Shown here: in pieces, positions 22,019 to 26,735 of the stretch | How positions within the stretch are numbered: the stretch's first letter is position 1 | Layout: every line of letters starts with the position of its first letter | DNA from: Tannerella sp. oral taxon 808 | GTDB lineage: Bacteria; Bacteroidota; Bacteroidia; Bacteroidales; Tannerellaceae | Direction of reading: 5' to 3' | Assembly (NCBI GenBank): GCA_002890585.1 | Contig: MIQB01000023.1 | Location: 1 to 26,735, forward strand | DNA: 26,735 nucleotides | Translations under genes and position numbers: made by a program | The notes under the pieces: generated by a model | The model's database searches: none | What the model was told of the DNA's origin: nothing | Seen by the model: the letters and a program-made list of their open reading frames with translations, nothing else

Positions 22019-25000
22019 ATGAACCAAGCTACCCCTCAGGCCATCAGATCGCGCATGCTGATTCTGATCTTCCTATGCTGTTGCCTTGTCGCCATCGTGC
22101 AAAAGGTTCACGCACAAGTCATCAACTTCACCGCCGGATACCCCAAATTCGACCAAGGCACCCTCGTGATGCTGGAAGAAGAACGCACCCTCACGATCCG
22201 CTTCACCGTCACAGGCGCCGACCTCCCCAACGCCGCCGTGGCCGTCACCCTGCCCGACGACGTCAACTACACCGCCGCCAACGCCCTCACTTCCGGCGTC
22301 ACCATCAGTCCCACCATGTTGGGACGCGTCCTGACCCTCAACGTCACCTCCAATGGCGGCACACTGCCCAAAGAGCAAGAGATGCAATTCGAGATCAAGA
22401 TGCACGCCGACTGCCGCGCCGAGGCAAGCACCACCGTCCCCGTGAAAGTCCTGAGCGCAGGCACATCGATGGGCACTGCATCATCTCCGCTCAACATCGC
22501 CCGCCCGAAAGTCACCCTCGTGCCCGACGGCAGCGGCATCGTCGGCTACACCACCCCCACAGAAACAAAGACGATCGGCTACTACCTCCGCACCGCCACC
22601 CCCCACGGCGCCTCCTCGGCCCGTGTCACCTTCACCCTGAGTGCGCAGGTCACCGCCGCCGACTTTCGCTTCAATGGCACACCCATCACGCCCACTGTCT
22701 CGCCCATCACTGCCGGCATGCGCACCTACACGCTCGACTTCCCCTCGCCCGCTGCGATGGGCGGCAGCAAGATCACCAACGCCAACAACAAGAAGATCAC
22801 CTTCACCGCCACCGGCTCGGCCGTCCTCTGCGGGCAACAGACCATCACCTCCACCGTGCAGTATCCCCACGCCACGCCCTGCGGCCCCGCCCAAGCCGGC
22901 CCCAACGTCACGCTCAACATCAGCACCGCCGGCCAGCCCATCTTCACCATGCCGCCGGCTGCCATCACTCCAGTTTATGTACCCTCCGTACCCTACACCG
23001 GCACCCCCATCCTGTCACACAACATACCCATGAACGGAACCACACGGACATACATCAGGGCCATCTTCAACAACACATCCTCGGCTGCAGCACGCAGTTT
23101 CCAAGTCGGAGTAAGCGCAGGAGGATTCTTTGGATGGGTCGACACCACAGAACTCTACGTGCAAGTAGACAATCATCCGCCGCGGAAGGTCAGCAGCCAA
23201 GACATCAGCAAGTATTCAAAGGTCTACAACCGTAGAGAGTTTGGCTACATCAAGCCCGCCTTGAAAGACAAACCCGTATCCATCGCCTTCGTCACTGAAG
23301 AGACCGTCCCGGCCGGAAGCACCCTGACCGTCTATGCAGGTACTTACAACGGCACCATCTACGACAATGGCACCCGCGACGTCTACTACTCCGGCTACCT
23401 CTACACCAACAGAGGCTCCGTCACCCTCTCTAACGTCAAAGGATTCTGCGGCAACGACTGGACAGGCCAGGCCTGGCGCGCTCCTTCCAACCTCAACTCC
23501 ACCCACTATACGGAGAAACCCGGAGAGGTCACCTTCAAACGCGCCGTCACCAAGATGGAGACGATACCCGTGCAGCCCGGATCAATAGAACGTGCCCCCG
23601 CCATCTTCACCGTCGAAGCGCCTTCTTGGCTGACGATCGACCGTATCAAGCTGACAAAGGATGCCGCCGGTACCATCGGGATACCTTCGGGAATCACGGT
23701 GACAGAAACCTCCCTCGGATCGAACAAACGCCAAATAAAAGTCTCCTCAACCGGTGCTGGCTTTAATCCCAGCACTTGCTATATGCATGTCACCTACACC
23801 TCCGCCGCCTGCCCTTCCCCGCCTGTCAACCGTAACGACACGGTGCGCTACATAGCCTCTCAGCAATGGCCGGATGGCACCACCATCCACCGCGTGTCGC
23901 AAGTCTCGCAACCCGTGCACCACCTCTGCGACATCCCCGGCATCGAGCTCGACACCTTCTACCTGCAACGCAACACCATCGGTTACAAGGATCTTGACGA
24001 CAACCATGAGCTCGACGACGGATCGCTCGCCGATCAAGACAGTATAGAGAACGGCAAATACCTCCCCGGCGACGCTGGCAAGCTGTGTTGGGAGGGCACC
24101 GTATCGACAGGCGGCCCCTATCATTATATCTATATGCCCATCGACCTGACAGTCGCAGGTGTATGGGCTTTCGACTTCGGCCCAGACAAGAAGACGTTCA
24201 CCCCTGATCCCGCCTCGGCCGTCGTCACCATCGATGGTTCATCGGTTTCACTCCCAGTCACCTATACCGCGGTCTCGAAGACCAAAGGCTACTTCCGCGT
24301 TGACAATACTGCGGGATTCCCAGGCGGGAAAAAGGTCAAGATCTATGTCCCCTTCACCGTCCACACGAACACCGACGCTTCCAAAGAAGCGCTTATTCGC
24401 AGCGAGTTTTACGTCAGCCAAACGCCCGTGTCCGATCCGAACAACCCCTCCTCCCCCGGGCGCGTCGGAACCGATGTGGCGACCCTGCGCGCGAAGGTGG
24501 TAGGCCTGAACTGGAGCATACCCCCATCGGCACCTATAGTCTTTACCACGCGAGCGCCCAAAACCGGCGTAATACTTGGGGAAATCGGACAGAGCACAGA
24601 AAACTTCGTCAAGGAGGCGCGCGTCTTGAATTACCCAAGGCGCATCACCATCGAACTGCCCCCGGGCTACACCATCGACGACTCGCTAAACATTCATCGA
24701 TCTAAGTATCCTCTTTGGCCACACCTGCAGGTACCCACTCCCGCCTCCGGCTCGGGCTCGTCCACCGTCAAGTGGGATATCAAGTCCATCTATCAGACAA
24801 GTCCGATCGTACCGAGCACCTCTCCCAACAGATGGACATTACCCGCGGAGACTTGGCGCATTCGATCTGTCGGTACCCTACGCGTCAACCCCCGCGTTCC
24901 CGGATTCCGTGACACGGCGAAACTGAAAATCACCTATGAATATTGGGATCCTTCGACCGATGCAGCTTATAAAATCCCGATTGAAGGCGGACTAAAGGGT

Positions 25001-26735
25001 CAGCCTCTTAAAAGGGAAGTATTCTATCCCCTGATCTACAACTTCGACGTCAAGTTAAATGTCACGCCAGCAGAAGTCCCCTCCTTCGGCCCCACCGTAA
25101 GAGGCCCGCAGATTTCGATGGAAAACAACAGTGCAGATGCCCTGAAAGACGTCTACTACTTCTTCGACGGCCCGATCAAAAACGTCTCCATGAAGCAGGT
25201 AGTTGGCGGCTCCACGCCTTACACGCACGCCACAACCACCCCGAACAAGTACGGCTGCTGGGTGAAGGTGGCCGACCTGCCCGCCCATACCCGACACGTA
25301 TATGATTTGCAATACACCGACACGGCGCCTCAATGCAGCGGCCATATGGTCAAGGTCTACGTCGGGTCGGGCTACTCCGGCACTTGGACGCCCAACACCG
25401 CGCAGGCTTTTAATCCAGCTGACCAGCACTTCGTAGAGCAGGACTCCTTCATCATCAAGCCCTCCACCGCAGCGCGGATAACCGGCGAGATCCGCCTCTT
25501 CAACCCCGCCAAGCCCGACACCATCCCCGAGGGATCCACCAATCCGGCACAGACCTACACCATCCGTGCGTCGCTCAGCTCGGCCGGAGATGGCATGGTC
25601 CGCAAGCCTAAGCTCCAGCTGACCGTCCCCATGGGGCAGATCTATGTGCCCGGAAGCGCCCAAATAGAGTATCCGATCGGCAAATTCTATAGTGTGCCTA
25701 CCTCGTCGAATTTGGAGGCGGTGTTGGCCACTTTGTCTAATGCAGCGGATTCCGCAGGACGCCCCAAAACCGTCCGTCTGAAATTGAACGAGACAGGCGT
25801 CGATTCTATAGGCACGGACTTCATCCTGCCTGGCGATCGCAGCAAGGTCGTCGATGCTGACTCCATCTACTTGCAGGCACGCCTGCACATGAAGTTCCGC
25901 GCCATGTGTAACACTCCCTTCCGCGGCATCCAATACACTGGAAAGGTCTACGCCGAAAACATCTGCAACGTCGCGGCCACAGACAACGGCAACGACGCTT
26001 CTTCCTTCATGATCTACCCCGATGTGGCTTACGATTACCTCTTCAGCAACATCGACGTACAAACCACCTCGCAGTCCTACGCCTACAACGAGGGCTGGCG
26101 CCGCGACACGATCGTCTTGAAATTCCGACGCATCCTCGGCACCACCACCAGTATGAAATCGACGGATTACTTGGAGGTGCTCCTCCCGCCCCAAATGAAC
26201 ATCGACGGCGACTCCATCAAATACTCCGGCTCCGGTTCGATGGCCACCCTCAACGCCCGCCCGAAGGACACCGTGATGGAGAACACACGCACCGCCACCT
26301 TCCGCCGCCTGAAGCTCCCCTTCCCCATCGCGCAATACAACATGGCGCCAATTCACGGGGTGGGCGCAGACATACAATGCCGCATCCCTGTGGTGTACAC
26401 GCCCGAAGGGCAGACCCGCGCCCCGAACCCGGTCGACTCTGTGCAGGCCACCATTTGGAGTGAGCTTCATTTTGGCGGTTGCCCCCCTGTGCCTACCGAC
26501 TTCGGCAACGGCAAACACAAGGTGGGCCTCTTCACCGCCGTGGCCTACCCCCACATCGCTTGGATTGGCGACACGGCGCGCTTTGAGATCACTTCGCACG
26601 GCTTCACCGGCCACTGGTTCAAGACGAAGACGGGCGGCTCAGCCGCAACCACCGCCAACCCATGGATAAACATCCCCTTAGACACGGGCTTGGTGGGCGA
26701 CACCGTCCTCTACTTCACGCCCTCCATCAACGGCA
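22019..26735 (+). CDS. Very large secreted modular surface protein (C-terminus outside window)
   Basis: One frame stays open from the ATG at 22019 to the window edge, 1572 codons with no stop. A signal peptide (hydrophobic core LILIFLCCCLVAIV at 14-27, cleavage after VHA, residue 32) leads into a Thr/Pro/Gly/Asn-rich, beta-strand-like chain. Segments of the form hydrophobic-x-LPxx recur: VTLPDDVNYT (about 76), IELPPGYTID (about 878), LTVPMGQIYVPG (about 1200) and VLLPPQMNIDGDS (about 1388). Each is followed by a variable stretch and an F-x-x-x-C strand, reminiscent of DUF11-like 'conserved repeat' beta-sandwich modules. Paired Cys residues recur. Export by type IX secretion or as an S-layer/adhesin-type protein is plausible, but the C-terminal sorting domain is not visible. 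No enzymatic motif was recognised. Confidence 0.85.
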   Translation, partial: MNQATPQAIRSRMLILIFLCCCLVAIVQKVHAQVINFTAGYPKFDQGTLVMLEEERTLTIRFTVTGADLPNAAVAVTLPDDVNYTAANALTSGVTISPTMLGRVLTLNVTSNGGTLPKEQEMQFEIKMHADCRAEASTTVPVKVLSAGTSMGTASSPLNIARPKVTLVPDGSGIVGYTTPTETKTIGYYLRTATPHGASSARVTFTLSAQVTAADFRFNGTPITPTVSPITAGMRTYTLDFPSPAAMGGSKITNANNKKITFTATGSAVLCGQQTITSTVQYPHATPCGPAQAGPNVTLNISTAGQPIFTMPPAAITPVYVPSVPYTGTPILSHNIPMNGTTRTYIRAIFNNTSSAAARSFQVGVSAGGFFGWVDTTELYVQVDNHPPRKVSSQDISKYSKVYNRREFGYIKPALKDKPVSIAFVTEETVPAGSTLTVYAGTYNGTIYDNGTRDVYYSGYLYTNRGSVTLSNVKGFCGNDWTGQAWRAPSNLNSTHYTEKPGEVTFKRAVTKMETIPVQPGSIERAPAIFTVEAPSWLTIDRIKLTKDAAGTIGIPSGITVTETSLGSNKRQIKVSSTGAGFNPSTCYMHVTYTSAACPSPPVNRNDTVRYIASQQWPDGTTIHRVSQVSQPVHHLCDIPGIELDTFYLQRNTIGYKDLDDNHELDDGSLADQDSIENGKYLPGDAGKLCWEGTVSTGGPYHYIYMPIDLTVAGVWAFDFGPDKKTFTPDPASAVVTIDGSSVSLPVTYTAVSKTKGYFRVDNTAGFPGGKKVKIYVPFTVHTNTDASKEALIRSEFYVSQTPVSDPNNPSSPGRVGTDVATLRAKVVGLNWSIPPSAPIVFTTRAPKTGVILGEIGQSTENFVKEARVLNYPRRITIELPPGYTIDDSLNIHRSKYPLWPHLQVPTPASGSGSSTVKWDIKSIYQTSPIVPSTSPNRWTLPAETWRIRSVGTLRVNPRVPGFRDTAKLKITYEYWDPSTDAAYKIPIEGGLKGQPLKREVFYPLIYNFDVKLNVTPAEVPSFGPTVRGPQISMENNSADALKDVYYFFDGPIKNVSMKQVVGGSTPYTHATTTPNKYGCWVKVADLPAHTRHVYDLQYTDTAPQCSGHMVKVYVGSGYSGTWTPNTAQAFNPADQHFVEQDSFIIKPSTAARITGEIRLFNPAKPDTIPEGSTNPAQTYTIRASLSSAGDGMVRKPKLQLTVPMGQIYVPGSAQIEYPIGKFYSVPTSSNLEAVLATLSNAADSAGRPKTVRLKLNETGVDSIGTDFILPGDRSKVVDADSIYLQARLHMKFRAMCNTPFRGIQYTGKVYAENICNVAATDNGNDASSFMIYPDVAYDYLFSNIDVQTTSQSYAYNEGWRRDTIVLKFRRILGTTTSMKSTDYLEVLLPPQMNIDGDSIKYSGSGSMATLNARPKDTVMENTRTATFRRLKLPFPIAQYNMAPIHGVGADIQCRIPVVYTPEGQTRAPNPVDSVQATIWSELHFGGCPPVPTDFGNGKHKVGLFTAVAYPHIAWIGDTARFEITSHGFTGHWFKTKTGGSAATTANPWINIPLDTGLVGDTVLYFTPSING

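Noticed and set aside
21567..22027. Lysine-rich minus-strand repeat protein (KKGAEKHGLL...)
   Set aside because: It comes from the 40-bp array D, runs in competing frames and overlaps the surface-gene promoter.
25055..26614. 519-codon antisense frame opposite the surface protein
   Set aside because: The plus frame has a signal peptide, a promoter and continuous reading for 4.7 kb. The antisense frame has no recognisable family and reflects GC-rich codon bias.

Overview
The window reads as a G+C-rich member of the Bacteroidota, most likely order Bacteroidales (Porphyromonas/Tannerella/Parabacteroides side). The evidence is the gene families (DUF3078, DUF4834, DUF4129/DUF4350 with MoxR/DUF58, imelysin lipoproteins), the absence of clear Shine-Dalgarno sequences, and repeated matches to the Bacteroidota -7 promoter box TAnnTTTG upstream of genes. 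The species is not identifiable from sequence alone. I saw no rRNA, tRNA, phage gene, transposase or CRISPR array.

Layout. 123-6614 (minus) is a four-gene cluster read right to left: an outer-membrane beta-barrel, an imelysin (M75) lipoprotein, then two tandem paralogous di-haem oxidoreductase lipoproteins. Imelysin with a DUF1111-type di-haem protein is a recurrent iron-uptake association, so I infer an envelope iron acquisition locus with a duplicated cytochrome. 7420-8977 (plus) holds a small PlsC-type acyltransferase and a DUF3078 outer-membrane protein. 9537-11770 (minus) holds dihydroorotase (pyrC) and a dolichol-phosphate-mannose-synthase-like glycosyltransferase, separated by a strong terminator. 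glyA (12317-13597, minus) follows, then a small DUF4834 membrane protein (minus) divergent from aquaporin aqpZ (plus). 15400-21672 (plus) is one gene train: SpoIIM family, unknown polytopic membrane protein, DUF4129, DUF4350, MoxR ATPase, DUF58. This is a widespread but poorly understood Bacteroidales chaperone-like membrane module. From 22019 to the window edge runs one uninterrupted frame of at least 1572 codons encoding a secreted, modular surface protein whose C-terminus lies outside the window.

The least ordinary content is intergenic. Four unrelated tandem arrays (units 41, 41, 22 and 40 bp), three with a clear short palindrome in every unit, each end about 35-75 bp upstream of a predicted -7 box. 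One array shows compensatory changes that keep its palindrome intact. Two copies of a roughly 250-330 bp long-palindrome element are also present. One has near-perfect 18-bp terminal inverted repeats; the other sits between the two di-haem genes. A further 35-bp repeat lies directly in front of moxR, and runs of 8-10 G or C occur at several intergenic sites. The protein-coding genes are mostly known families; the repeat/promoter arrangement is the best candidate for something undescribed.
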